DNA of 64,000 bases. Source: Kitagawia praeruptora (taxonomy: Eukaryota; Streptophyta; Magnoliopsida; Apiales; Apiaceae). The stretch lies in assembly GCA_037693485.1 (NCBI GenBank), contig CM075350.1, positions 65,576,001 through 65,640,000 on the forward strand, read 5' to 3'. Numbering within the stretch: position 1 is the stretch's first letter; each line of letters begins with the position of its first letter. Below, one piece after another: positions 1 to 13,300 of this stretch. Position numbers and translations under genes: made by a program. The notes below the pieces were generated by a model. That model was not told where the DNA came from. It saw only the letters and a list, made by a program, of their open reading frames with translations, and searched no databases.

Positions 1-169
1 TTACCATTAAGTACATTTTTTTATTAAATAATTATGTCTCATGATTAAATTGTCCTAGTATATAAAGTATAGTTCAATAACTTATTTTTTAAATTTTTTT
101 TTGAATAAAAATTAAACATTAATTTTTTATTTTAAAACAAATTAAAATAATTTATGAAGCTATACTTTA
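1..169. other. AT-rich flank, nothing recognised
   Basis: This is AT-rich sequence outside the left end of the outer Helitron. I see no coding potential and no repeat that I can name. The base at 169 is A, which fits the A|T target site expected for a Helitron beginning at 170. Confidence 0.5.
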
Positions 170-199
170 TTAGATTATAGCCCGTGCTACGCACACGGG
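170..199 (-). other. Helitron 3' terminus (hairpin plus CTAA)
   Basis: On the plus strand TTAG (170-173) is followed a few bases later by CCCGTG, a 7-nt loop and CACGGG (181-199). On the minus strand this is a GC-rich stem-loop about 7 nt before a terminal CTAA, the standard 3' end of plant Helitrons, which serves as the transposition terminator. Confidence 0.7.
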
Positions 200-391
200 T
201 ATTTCAAAAAATAATTCTATAAAAATTATAGATATAAGAAAATCATTGGTTAATTAAAAAGTTAAAAAATTGTATATTTTTAATTATAATTGTGAAAGAA
301 ATAATATAAATGAAATAAAAGGTTGTCTTTTTATTATTATAACAAATACATTTAAAGATTATTTCAATTAAAATATTTTATTGTATATATT

Positions 392-847
392 TGATATGAG
401 CTAAAAGTAAGCCCTAAAGACACATTTAATGTGGCATTAAATGGACCCAATATTGTCAAAACGTGGGGCCCACCAGATGGGCCCAAACCCTATTTATAAT
501 ATTAATTTCGTAATTAAGATTAAGGATAATTACCAGTTCGGCAATAAGAGTCAAACAAGGATATTACTCTTGCCTGACTTAATCTTCAAGATACATATTC
601 CAACATGGAAACTGGTTCCTACATACTAGGATCTAGAACCTTCTTCTAGGCGGTGACTTGCCCACCAAGTCACCTAACCCTACTACGATTCTAAGGCTTC
701 TCAACCTATATAAAGGGTCTGACCCCTCATTCTCAGAACTACGTCTTGGCTTGATTCTCAATAACGAGATACGTAGGCACTCTGTGAGGACCGATTAGTC
801 TCGAACACGGAAACAACCATTCGTAACCTAGTTTTTATTCCACAACA
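392..847 (+). repeat. 5' LTR of the Tat element
   Basis: This 456-bp LTR has TG...CA ends and matches 53138-53633. It lacks a 40-bp segment that the 3' copy has between AAACAACCATT and TCGTAACC. ATT at both edges of that segment suggests a small deletion through microhomology. A TATATAA box lies at 707-713, upstream of the likely transcript start. Confidence 0.93.
707..713 (+). promoter_or_regulatory. TATA box of the Tat LTR
   Basis: TATATAA followed by AGGG lies in the 3' half of the LTR and is conserved at 53453-53459 in the other LTR. The position suits the U3 core promoter that would drive the gag transcript. Transcription itself is inferred. Confidence 0.6.
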
Positions 848-849
848 TT

Positions 850-866
850 TGGCACCGTCTGTGGGA
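850..866 (+). other. Primer binding site of the Tat element
   Basis: TGGCACCGTCTGTGGGA starts two bases after the 5' LTR. It has the TGG start and the position expected for a tRNA primer binding site. I do not assign the tRNA. Confidence 0.75.
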
Positions 867-871
867 AGAAG

Positions 872-1941
872 ACATCAACCAGGGTTCAAACACGAAGAAC
901 AGTACCAAGCACTATAGAGCCGATCACAACCGAGGCTCTACCTCTTAGCTCTGCTCCGTCTGTCACTGAACAGATACCCCCAGCCACAGGGTCGATCACT
1001 CAAACTCAGGTTTCTCAACCTCCAGGGACGAATCCCCATACCGAGGGGACATTACCTTTGGTCATCTACCCGAGTCAGGGAACCAGCTCCCTTCAGACGC
1101 TGGTTTCTCCTCTAGTTGATCCCAGTCGCCCGCCGCCAGGAGTATAGATCCATACTACGGATCTCCCTAGGAATACCAACCCGATGTATGGTCTGCCTAA
1201 CTACCCTCCTGGATCTAGTGGCCATGCCTTGCAAATTCGAGATCGAGAATACTTTGACTACTCTGGCCCCTATACTGACGAATCCTCGACTGATGATGAT
1301 CGTGATGAAGCACCGAGAAGGAGACGTGCTAGCAAAGAGCCAAGAAGGAGAACACAAACTATCCATGATGGACCCCCCTTAACAGCTGCTGAGAGAATCA
1401 AGGCTCACGAGGCCGAGATTCTAAGGATAAAGGAAGATATTGCAAGGGAACAGGCTAGGTTGAACCAAACTCAGCCTCCTCCAACCCCAGGACCGATCCC
1501 CTTCATAGATCTGGAGAGGTCTTCAAGAAGGCAGAGAAGGGCTGATGCCCCAACGGGAAGAACAACAAGGGTTGAAACCCCCAAAAGTAACCCCAAGGAT
1601 CTGATGCCACTTGGGGATCCTGATGATCCCACACCCCCGTTTACTGAGGAGGTGATGAATGCTCGTATCTCAAAGAAGTTCAAGATGTCGACAATTAAAG
1701 CTTATGATGGAACGGGTGATCCCGCAAACCACGTTAGGACATTCTCAAACGCACTGCTGTTGCAGCCTGCAAGTGACGCTTTGAAGTGCAGGGCGTTCCC
1801 TCAAACCTTGTCGGGTATGGCTCAAAGATGGTATAGCCGGCTGCCTGCGAATTCAATTGGCTCCTTTAAGGAGTTAAGTGCTGCTTTCGTTAGTCAGTTT
1901 ATCAGCGAAAGAGTTCATGAAAAAAGTTCATGCGTCCCTTA
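872..1941 (+). pseudogene. Tat gag remnant, truncated
   Basis: One reading frame runs from the primer site to about 1934. Its C-terminal part matches the gypsy capsid domain, with motifs such as KCRAFPQTLSGMAQRWY and HEKSS. Lesions: no ATG is found where the frame should start (ACATCAACC stands near 872), an in-frame TAG lies at 1145-1147, and an extra base near 1935 shifts the last codons, after which ASLM can still be read in the next frame. Homology stops at about 1941, where foreign sequence begins. The longest open piece starts at the ATG at 1184. The role would have been the particle structural protein. The zinc-finger part and all of pol before integrase are missing. Confidence 0.85.
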
Positions 1942-2391
1942 TGTAAAAGTTCATTTACATGTTATTGTTTCAATGAAACAGAACACGATTCTATCAAAGA
2001 GGATAAAGAATACTGATCGTGGCATTGGTAAATACTACTCCCAATTAAATAATGATATAAAACATTAAATTTTGTGTTTCTTACTGAATTATAATGATAC
2101 AGGAATAAGACGACTTGTGTCAAGTTTTCTTTCTACAAACAACGAAAAGGAAAGATTTGGATCTTTTGTAAGTTTATATCTCAAATTTAATAATTTCCAT
2201 TTGAATTAACATAATGTATTATGTTAATGAACAGCATATTAATTAAACTTCCCATTTATTTTTTTATTTAATATTGTAGAGAGTACCTAAGTCATTTCAG
2301 GATGAGTTTGGAAAAGAACTACATTCAACTGTGGTATTAAGATGTATGATGTCTGAATGGAAAGGTAAATATGATCCAAAGTTGAGGAAAA

Positions 2392-5300
2392 TGTAACGCC
2401 CCAAATCCGGGGTCAGGGATTTGGTCGTCACGCGGAAATCCTTAACATCAAATCACCTGTTTGACAATATTCAAGCACCTGTAATAATTTAATAACTGAA
2501 TTACAACATCTGTGACCCCAACCACCAAGCATCTTTTAGGTTATAGGGCTAGAAACAAGAATCGATCCTTACATTTCTCATTACATCCATTTAATTACAT
2601 CACACTGAGTATTACAAATCCTATCCTACTAGTGTAGCTTCGTTGAGAAGTACACTAGCACTAGTACTATCCTGTACAAAGTGATATATACATAATACAC
2701 ATCAATACACTTATATATAACTTACTCCAGCTATCTATGTTCTGGATCATATCATCTTCACAAGGGCACACTGCCTACTTCTCCTGAGCCATGCAGATAA
2801 GCCTCAATCATCTACCTTCCTCTGAAAGGTTAATATTTAAAACAAGCAAGTATGAGCGAAAGAATTGCCCAGCAAGTATTAATAGAGCACAACAATATAT
2901 ATCAATATACACATGGAGTTTTTGAATTATAACGATACTTAATATCAATTCGAAATATTTACAACAATGAAACTTCAATAAAGAAAATATGACGTTTAAA
3001 GCAACATCCAATGAACAGATAAGTTTATAATAATCGTAGTAATCCTCATATCTTAGCGAAATAGTGTACACTACAGTATTGCTAATCTTTTAGAAGGCTT
3101 TTCAAAATACGCAGTTCAATATGCTGCTAAGACAATTGCTTATCATCATATACAAACCAACCATTAGAAGGTTTCATTTTTAGTATTTCTCAATCTGAAA
3201 GCATATACATATAAGTATGTCATTTCCATCAAACACCTTACAGAACAACATCATGTACCGGGTATAAGTTCTTTAACCACTTGATAAGTTAAACTCCGAA
3301 ATAACTGATAGGAAGAGAGTCAAAGCTCTTGAAGCAAAACATTTGGGACTTAACATCAATAACCGATGAACCATCTTTCATCTTTTGAATAATTGCAAAA
3401 GTGCACAAGCACGTGCCATTACTGTTAGAATAATCTTGCAGTTCTAGATACTGCATGAATTCATCATCTTTCAAAATTGAAAACAACACTATCGGCTACT
3501 TGGCACTTAGGCCTAAGAAGCAGTGTTTGAGTATTTTTCCAAAGTGAAGGATGGGACTTAAAGAAAACATAAAAACCTGACAAGGATTGACGATGATCAG
3601 TCGCCACATCCAAGTCCAATAATCCGCGGGTCTTCTCTACCGGTAGAAGGATAGAAACTACATCCGTAACTATCCCCGAGTGAAAACTACATCCGTAATC
3701 ACCCTCGATGAAAACTACATCCGTAATCATCCTTCGGCAACACCTGGGCCGGAATAATAATTGATGGACCGCCTGGCTCACGGCCGCTTACACATCCCGG
3801 GAATCGTTCGTCAACGATTCCCACACCTGCCAGAGTCCCCTTTTTCTTTTCTTGTCAAAATCATTTTGATAGAAAACTTGAGTAGTTGAAGTTCGACTTC
3901 AGTCGACCGATAATTTCTTGAAAAACGAGCAAGAGGGTAAAACCTGAACGAGGGTTTTCGAAAATATTTTGAGTTCAAAAGAGTTCAAGTATAGATATAC
4001 ACTAGTACCGATATCAATCTCGACACAGGGTTTTGTGATCACACATGGAAAATGGTACGCATAAAGCTTGTAACCACAACAGGGTAATTCCATATATATA
4101 TAAGTTCTTGAAAAGTAACTTACCTAGATAGATTCAAAATATAATATTTTAAATGACTATGAAAGTCCTTAGACAACCTTTAAATAGTGTTTATAACCTT
4201 CAAAACACTTAGAGTATTTAATAAATATTTGACTACTACGTAACAAATAATAAATATTCAATAATCCCTTTTTAAAAGAATACTCAAATTAATATTCGTT
4301 TATTAAGTAATATTCAAATAATATTTACTATTAATACTGGAATATTTAATAACCTCAAAACACCCAAATACAACTCTTGGAATATTTCTAATCAAAATCA
4401 AGACACAATCTCTCCAGCAGTCTCCAAACTTTAGCCACTTTATCAAATAACTACTACTGACTCTCGGTCAATAAGAAATAATTAATAAGCATGAAAATCC
4501 TTCTTCTCTTTCCCTTTTTTTGTTGTTTCTTAATGAATATTATAATTAATATTCATCGAATTAAATAAGCATTCAAATAACATATATCGATATCAATCTA
4601 GCTGTTTTAAGCTGAAAGTAACCAATTTATAACCATTGGAATATCTTTAATCCGTATTGAAAATAAACTACCTCCAATAAATAATATACTAGATAGAATC
4701 ACTCCATTAAATTGTTTTATTATTTCTCCGGGACAAAGTGATCTTAAGAAAGCATTTTGAAAATGATATTCATCTAATTAAATAAATTTAATTAGGCGAA
4801 TGAGGTTTATTTAATTAGTAAATGCTTTCAGGAACATCTATTAATTAAATAGACACTGGTTTATTGGTGATGTTGCCTTTAGGTTAATTATTGCGAAATT
4901 CTTTTTAAAAGCTTTGCCCGGGTTTTCGAAAACATACAATACAAAATAGCCCCAACACGCGGCTAAGTTCTAAAACTCAATACATGCCCTACCCTCTGAG
5001 CCTTTCTTATTCTGATACATAAATATATACCTCATAACATATAGTCCACTTCCATAGTACGAAAAGTCTATAGATATATATATATATACCGTAGAAATCA
5101 AGATATAGAGCCATAAAAATATCACTGCCCATCAACAGTATTATAAGCCATGGGGTTTTGGTTATTGCACGAGCATGATTTAATATTGTTGGCAAAGCAA
5201 GGAATACAATGATTTGGGAGAAGAAGTACAAGGTTGGAAAAACTCGCGATTATGGATTGAAAACTTATTTAACACATTTCATATATTTAAAATAAATATA

Positions 5301-8011
5301 CTCTGAACAATAGAGTATGCATAGTAAACTTGCCTCTGGTCCTTAGCAGAAAATAGAAACCGCGAACAAATCCTTCGCACCTCGTCCAAGTAATTCCATG
5401 GACCTTACCTGACGTCTCGATCTTCCTTTTGGATGCACATCATTCCAATTTGATTTCGCCCTAATGGTACTGAAATAGTTATGAGTGCGTGTCAGTCCTA
5501 CCTCGTATATCGAGTAGACACAACTCGGGATTATCACTAAATAACATAAAGTCAAACTATAGGTGTCCTCCCTATAGTTGACTATTCTAATACCACTTAT
5601 TGCACATAACATATTATAGTAAAGAAAAGAAATGGAAAAGTCCCCTTTTTAAGGTAGACATTTCCTGGTGCTAACACATCATGACACTACACAGTTATAA
5701 CACTTAGTCAAAACTCCACTTAACACTTTGACCATAATACTATTGACATACTCTTGTCACAAGTTAATTAACAAGTAATCCTCAAAACATACTTAGCCCT
5801 CGATAAAGACTCATAATACCCATTTAATCTTCAAAACGCATTTAATCCTCGAATTAGCACATAATCCTCGAATTAATTCACTTAACACATATACACATAA
5901 ATAGTTAACACCCAAATCATACCTTTAAACCCTTGAAATCAAATAAGTTAAATAAATAAAAATGCAGGGGATTTTTAGAAAATTTCGGCATGTAGTATTC
6001 GTTTATCGGACTATGGGCACAGCCCCTCCAAAGCAATTCAAAACATTTCAACCCTGTTTTAAATAAAAATAAAGCTGCCTCAACTTGCAGCAAAGTAAAC
6101 AAGTAAGAAAAGTACCCGCCCAGACATGCGGCAACTAGCACATAAGGAAAAGTACCCGCCCAGACATGCGGCAACTAGCACATAAGGAAAAGTATCCGCC
6201 CAGACATGCGGCAACTAGCACATAAGGAAAAGTATCCGCCCAGACATGCGGCACCTCAACATTTAAGGAAAGTAAACTAAGTTTATCCACATTTAAGCCA
6301 ACACCACGTAGTTGGCACTTATACTTTCAACATATACTATAACTTGATTCATACCATCTAACACATAGACATTTACAAGTTATCCAACTCTTATGACTAC
6401 ATTATATGGCGATAACAATTAGCACTTAGCACTTAGCAATTAACAATTTCAATTGGAAACTAACAATTAGCAATTAGCACTTAACAATTACTTGACAACT
6501 AACCCAAATATATTTTCCGACAATTAATAATTAGTCACTAACAATTAACAATTAGCAATTTAACAATTAACAATCACTAACCCGAACCTTTAATCGGACT
6601 CATAATTAAACTCAACAATTATAATTACAAACATACCTTCCGAATTAAATATCGGAAATTCAACCAATAATCATAATCTTACAATTTTAGTCTAATTATA
6701 CCCATTACCACATTAAGCTTTCCATTTAAACTAATTAAACCACCATAATTAACCTCGCAATTTAAACTAACTAATTACCACACTAATCTCACAATTAAAT
6801 CTAATTTAATTACCACAATAATCTCACAATTTAAAATCAATTAAATTACCACAATTTAAAACTAATTAAATTACAACCATTAATAATCAAACTCAAAATT
6901 TACCACGAATTTAATACGAAGATTAATTAATTAACACACGAAATTATACCGTTTCGATTCGTCTCGCTCCAAAATCAACACCGGAAATCTCCCCATCTCT
7001 CTCCCCCTTCCCTCTTTCTCGCTGCACAGCAGCCATTACCACCACCACCACCGGTGTTGGCTCCACTCCGGTTCGACGTCCACCATAAGACAGCCCCCGC
7101 CGGCCACCGCTGCTCCTCCACCGCGCGCCTCCATCCCCTTCGCGCGACCTGACTTGCCCCCCACTCGCACACATACACACGAACACATATATATATACAC
7201 TCTCTCTGATTTAGCACCCCCCCAATCTCTCTTTCTCTTCTCTTCTCTCCCCCCAGCTGCCTTCTCCCCCTCCCCGATCTGTTTTTTTTTTGCGCGGCTC
7301 TGTGTGTGTTTGTGTGTGTATCGTGTATGTGTATATATCAGATGTGTGTTTTTAACCCTAATGGGCTCAAGCCCAATAACTTATTAAAACAATACAATTA
7401 ATCACTACATACTCTAAATAATATTTAGAGTTAAAAACTCTAATTTGTAAAAATAAAATTTCTAGCATAATTAAATACTAGAATATTTTTAAAGACTTTT
7501 GGCGAAAGAAATAGAATTAAATCTCAATTTTCTAAATTGATATGCATTTTACAAATCAATAATAATTTATAAAAACAATTCATAGAAATAATAATTGTGA
7601 TTCATAATTCACAATTTACAGGGCTTTATAAAAATACTACAAACACTATTGTTTTAGTAAAATCTCAAATTCTTGATTTTATATATTAATCAAGTAATTT
7701 CTACAAATCCTCAAATAATTAAAATAAACATTTTCTAAGGATTTTAAAATCTCTAAATTATTCAATAATTTAAAATAAAATCTTTACTGAATAAACATTC
7801 CAAAATTAATCTTTGCACAAATAAACTATTGACTCGAGGTATCTACTCAGTCAATAAAATTTTAAATAGGAGCACCAGGCCCCACTTAACCGAAAATAAT
7901 TAAATAATTGAATAATAAAATAAAAAAAAATTCCTCCTCATTTTAGGAAAACAATATTATTATTATTGAAATAATAATATAATCATTTCTTGAAAAATCC
8001 GGGTTATTACA
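2392..8011 (-). repeat. 3' LTR (element sense) of the LARD-like element
   Basis: This copy is 5620 bp and over 99% identical by eye to 10327-15931. It holds three 14-bp AACTACATCCGTAA repeats (3656, 3685, 3713), a perfect 10-bp-stem hairpin (3799-3822), a 40-bp tandem repeat (6111-6255), a stretch rich in ACAATTAGCA-like words (6410-6580) and a GC/CT-rich segment with short microsatellites (7000-7330). Open frames in it, for example minus 6944-7186, are low-complexity and resemble no known protein. Confidence 0.95.
6111..6255. repeat. 40-bp tandem repeat in the LARD-like LTR
   Basis: Units beginning AGTA(C/T)CCGCCCAGACATGC start at 6111, 6151, 6191 and 6231; the fourth diverges near its end. 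The same array is at 14018-14162 in the other LTR. The spacing is exact and there are no unique spacers. Confidence 0.95.
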
Positions 8012-10326
8012 GTCTACCCTCCTTAAAAGGATTCCGTCCACGGAATCAGCTAAGGCCACTACTGGGATTCCTTAACTCTTTTATCATCAACACTTATTCT
8101 GCAAAACAGGAGATAGTGTCTCTTCGTAAACAACTTCTCCAATATCTCAATTCAAACCTCGATTCTCTATCTGACACTATTATCGCTGGAGTCTTATAAC
8201 CCACCATTATTCCTTTCACATATACGTCTTGACCAACTTTTCATTATCATACTATCCTTGAGAGAGAGTTCACTAATTCTATTCACATAACACTTTTGAG
8301 AGAGAGAACGAACCAATTCTAGCTATACCTCACTGATATTCTATTCGTGTTGGAATTCGCTCCTGCTCTTGGCGATTCCGTTGCGAATCTAGTTTTGATC
8401 AGCAAATTTATGACTTGGCCGACCTGGTTGGCATCCCCTTGAAATTCATTAGAGGTAATAAGAATCAGGGATCTTTGAAAAGACAGCTGTCATATCAAGG
8501 CAGTTGTTACACATTGATGATCATAAGGTTATGAGTATTAAAGTAAACCTTGTTTGAAATAAGAGAATTTACTGAGAGATCAATATGATCATAAGAACTC
8601 ACGTTGCGTGTCTAAGTTAAGACATTACTAAAGGTAGTTAGCCTTCTTGTATTTCACAACTCACAAGTGACGGCGTCCCGTCAGACTTCTATCACACAGA
8701 CAGATAGCCCTTGTGTCCCCTATAAGTATAGGGTTGTTCGTCTCAGTGGAAGCTGAGAAGTATGAAAGCAATTCGAAGTGAAGACAATAATTATCGTCTT
8801 TCGACAAATAATTCTCAAGTGGACACCCTGGATTAAAATTGATCAGATTCCAAGGTGCAATTTCCAAGGAAAAGGATGACCAGAAAGATACTGGTATACA
8901 ACAAGCAAGTGGTGCTATAGCACCATAGGATTATCCAATATTTGAAGAAAAGTGGGAATTTAAATATCATCAATCGATAGGGCCTCATAAATCTGAAAGT
9001 AGGTATAATGACAGCTTCTAGCAAAATTGAAACAAATATGGTTTAACATGAGTATTATAAAACAACTTCGAAGAGGGAGTATATTCTTTATCAAAATTCT
9101 CTCTTGGAGAGATGTCAAGATAGGTCATAGATTAGGGAGGTAATCCAAATAATTTATGCACGGGGATGGGTTAAATAATTCACATTGGGGAGATAATAAA
9201 CATAAGTTGCAAATGGGGAGATATCAAATAATTCAGACTGGGGAAGTAATCAAAATGATTCATAATTGGGGAGGGTAATGCCAAGGTCTCCACGGATGCC
9301 TTTCATGTCGGCTCCTCTGACGGATAATTGTTCGATTATAGCGCTCTTCTTTTCCACGCACACCCTAAGGCGCTCGATAACCGTCGTCATCGTCGACTCG
9401 TAATAGTCGCTAGAGATTCGACCATCGGCATTTTACGATATTAAGGAGTTCTATTCGACTCGGCACAAGCATCTCACGCAAGCGTTCTATTCTTTGAGAA
9501 GACTTCGATACCGGTGTCGCCCCTAGCAACGACGAATTCCACGTATCGAATGGGCGATATTCTGGAACATTGCTGGAAATACATACTTAGATCCAGTCAC
9601 CACTATAACCGTATTTATACCACACGTTCCTGTCCACGTGACAATTCCATGTGCTACTTAAGCTTTTCCCTTTTCGGCATAACAACCTCCGTACTAGTCT
9701 CTCTCAGACTTTCTCGGTCCGTCTTGATTCTTAAAACATTTCATCTTTATTGATCAATCTCATCTTCACCCTTTTCTCTACGTAATCATTTGAAACATTC
9801 GGCGTCCGTCCACCCATCTATTTCTAATATTACCTCAAGCTCTCTTAAACTCGAGAAGATTTAAATACCCGCAACTTCGGCTAATACTCTTTCATAGGGA
9901 TCTTGTTTTACTTCCCTTTTTGGAATTTTAACAGTACGGATGCTATCTCAACTCATCATTGTCATAATACTGGATGCCAGCTTTCCATCCTTCATCATCA
10001 TATTGAAATTTCCTATCATTCGGGGAATACATAACTTCATCCATGAACCCCTAAAATTATCTTAATCTTAGGCCTCGGGCGATTTATGCCCCTGCCGACC
10101 AACACTTGTCTCTAAGAGTTCTTTAGCAGACATCCATCACCACAAGAAGTGAAGTCTACCTCAACATATTCCTCGGCATAGCCTTCCAATCTTAACTTAA
10201 TCATTGGTACTATATCCAATAGTCCAACAGGAACTCTACATGAGTTCTGACGTTCTCACATAACTATACACACTCCTACTCACTCTCGTTTCTAGTTTAC
10301 TATAACCTAGGCTCTGATACCATTTC
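8012..10326 (-). other. Non-coding interior of the LARD-like element
   Basis: This 2.3-kb interior has no gag or pol similarity in any frame and only short chance open frames. It contains the minus-strand purine tract at its left edge, the primer site at its right edge, and a degenerate series of GGGGAG(A/G)TAAT-like blocks between about 9130 and 9290, spaced roughly 35-45 bp. Confidence 0.8.
10305..10322 (-). other. Primer binding site, initiator tRNA-Met type
   Basis: On the minus strand this reads TGGTATCAGAGCCTAGGT. TGGTATCAGAGC is the classic site complementary to the 3' end of plant initiator tRNA-Met. It lies four bases inside the right-hand LTR and fixes the element on the minus strand. 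Confidence 0.9.
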
Positions 10327-13300
10327 TGTAACGCCCCAAATCCGGGGTCAGGGATTTGGTCGTCACGCGGAAATCCTTAACATCAAATCACCTGTTTGAC
10401 AATATTCAACCACCTGTAATAATTTAATAACTGAATTACAACATCTGTGACCCCAACCACCAAGCATCTTTTAGGTTATAGGGCTAGAAACAAGAATCGA
10501 TCCTTACATTTCTCATTACATCCATTTAATTACATCACACTGAGTATTACAAATCCTATCCTACTAGTGTAGCTTCGTTGAGAAGTACACTAGCACTAGT
10601 ACTATCCTGTACAAAGTGATATATACATAATACACATCAATACACTTATATATAACTTACTCCAGCTATCTATGTTCTGGATCATATCATCTTCACAAGG
10701 GCACACTGCCTACTTCTCCTGAGCCATGCAGATAAGCCTCAATCATCTACCTTCCTCTGAAAGGTTAATATTTAAAACAAGCAAGTATGAGCGAAAGAAT
10801 TGCCCAGCAAGTATTAATAGAGCACAACAATATATATCAATATACACATGGAGTTTTTGAATTATAACGATACTTAATATCAATTCGAAATATTTACAAC
10901 AATGAAACTTCAATAAAGAAAATATGACGTTTAAAGCAACATCCAATGAACAGATAAGTTTATAATAATCGTAGTAATCCTCATATCTTAGCGAAATAGT
11001 GTACACTACAGTATTGCTAATCTTTTAGAAGGCTTTTCAAAATACGCAGTTCAATATGCTGCTAAGACAGTTGCTTATCATCATATACAAACCAACCATT
11101 AGAAGGTTTCATTTTTAGTATTTCTCAATCTGAAAGCATATACATATAAGTATGTCATTTCCATCAAACACCTTACAGAACAACATCATGTACCGGGTAT
11201 AAGTTCTTTAACCACTTGATAAGTTAAACTCCGAAATAACTGATAGGAAGAGAGTCAAAGCTCTTGAAGCAAAACATTTGGGACTTAACATCAATAACCG
11301 ATGAACCATCTTTCATCTTTTGAATAATTGCAAAAGTGCACAAGCACGTGCCATTACTGTTAGAATAATCTTGCAGTTCTAGATACTGCATGAATTCATC
11401 ATCTTTCAAAATTGAAAACAACACTATCGGCTACTTGGCACTTAGGCCTAAGAAGCAGTGTTTGAGTATTTTTCCAAAGTGGAGGATGGGACTTAAAGAA
11501 AACATAAAAACCTGACAAGGATTGACGATGATCAGTCGCCACATCCAAGTCCAATAATCCGCGGGTCTTCTCTACCGGTAGAAGGATAGAAACTACATCC
11601 GTAACTATCCCCGAGTGAAAACTACATCCGTAATCACCCTCGATGAAAACTACATCCGTAATCATCCTTCGGCAACACCTGGGCCGGAATAATAATTGAT
11701 GGACCGCCTGGCTCACGGCCGCTTACACATCCCGGGAATCGTTCGTCAACGATTCCCACACCTGCCAGAGTCCCCTTTTTCTTTTCTTGTCAAAATCATT
11801 TTGATAGAAAACTTGAGTAGTTGAAGTTCGACTTCAGTCGACCGATAATTTCTTGAAAAACGAGCAAGAGGGTAAAACCTGAACGGGGGTTTTCGAAAAT
11901 ATTTTGAGTTCAAAAGAGTTCAAGTATAGATATACACTAGTACCGATATCAATCTCGACACAGGGTTTTGTGATCACACATGGAAAATGGTACGCATAAA
12001 GCTTGTAACCACAACAGGGTAATTCCATATATATATAAGTTCTTGAAAAGTAACTTACCTAGATAGATTCAAAATATAATATTTTAAATGACTATGAAAG
12101 TCCTTAGACAACCTTTAAATAGTGTTTATAACCTTCAAAACACTTAGAGTATTTAATAAATATTTGACTACTACGTAACAAATAATAAATATTCAATAAT
12201 CCCTTTTTAAAAGAATACTCAAATTAATATTCGTTTATTAAGTAATATTCAAATAATATTTACTATTAATACTGGAATATTTAATAACCTCAAAACACCC
12301 AAATACAACTCTTGGAATATTTCTAATCAAAATCAAGACACAATCTCTCCAGCAGTCTCCAAACTTTAGCCACTTTATCAAATAACTACTACTGACTCTC
12401 GGTCAATAAGAAATAATTAATAAGCATGAAAATCCTTCTTCTCTTTCCCTTTTTTTGTTGTTTCTTAATGAATATTATAATTAATATTCATCGAATTAAA
12501 TAAGCATTCAAATAACATATATCGATATCAATCTAGCTGTTTTAAGCTGAAAGTAACCAATTTATAACCATTGGAATATCTTTAATCCGTATTGAAAATA
12601 AACTACCTCCGATAAATAATATACTAGATAGAATCACTCCATTAAATTGTTTTATTATTTCTTCGGGACAAAGTGATCTTAAGAAAGCATTTTGAAAATG
12701 ATATTCATCTAATTAAATAAATTTAATTAGGCGAATGAGGTTTATTTAATTAGTAAATGCTTTCAGGAACATCTATTAATTAAATAGACACTGGTTTATT
12801 GGTGATGTTGCCTTTAGGTTAATTATTGCGAAATTCTTTTTAAAAGCTTTGCCCGGGTTTTCGAAAACATACAATACAAAATAGCCCCAACACGCGGCTA
12901 AGTTCTAAAACTCAATACATGCCCTACCCTCTGAGCCTTTCTTATTCCGATACATAAATATATACCTCATAACATATAGTCCACTTCCATAGTACGAAAA
13001 GTCTATAGATATATATATATATACCGTAGAAATCAAGATATAGAGCCATAAAAATATCACTGCCCATCAACAGTATTATAAGCCATGGGGTTTTGGTTAT
13101 TGCACGAGCAGGATTTAATATTGTTGGCAAAGCAAGGAATACAATGATTTGGGAGAAGAAGTACAAGGTTGGAAAAACTCGCGATTATGGATTGAAAACT
13201 TATTTAACACATTTCATATATTTAAAATAAATATACTTTGAACAATAGAGTATGCATAGTAAACTTGCCTCTGGTCCTTAGCAGAAAATAGAAACCGCGA

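Noticed and set aside
1930..2000. Helitron 3' end at the gag junction
   Set aside because: No YYAG on the plus strand with a GC-rich hairpin is present. The short TGTTTC-AAT-GAAACA inverted repeat is AT-rich and lacks the terminal motif.
2808..5612. Several 64-105-residue minus-strand frames repeated at 10743-13589
   Set aside because: They are duplicated only because the LTR is duplicated; none has recognisable domains or conserved start context.
6111..6255. Regular 40-bp repeats as a CRISPR-like array
   Set aside because: Units are contiguous with no unique spacers, there are no cas genes, and the context is a plant LTR; it is a tandem repeat.
6944..7217. Gly/Arg-rich minus-strand open frames in the LARD-like LTR
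   Set aside because: They overlap a GC/CT-rich, microsatellite-bearing segment, occur in both LTRs with differing ends, and resemble no known protein.
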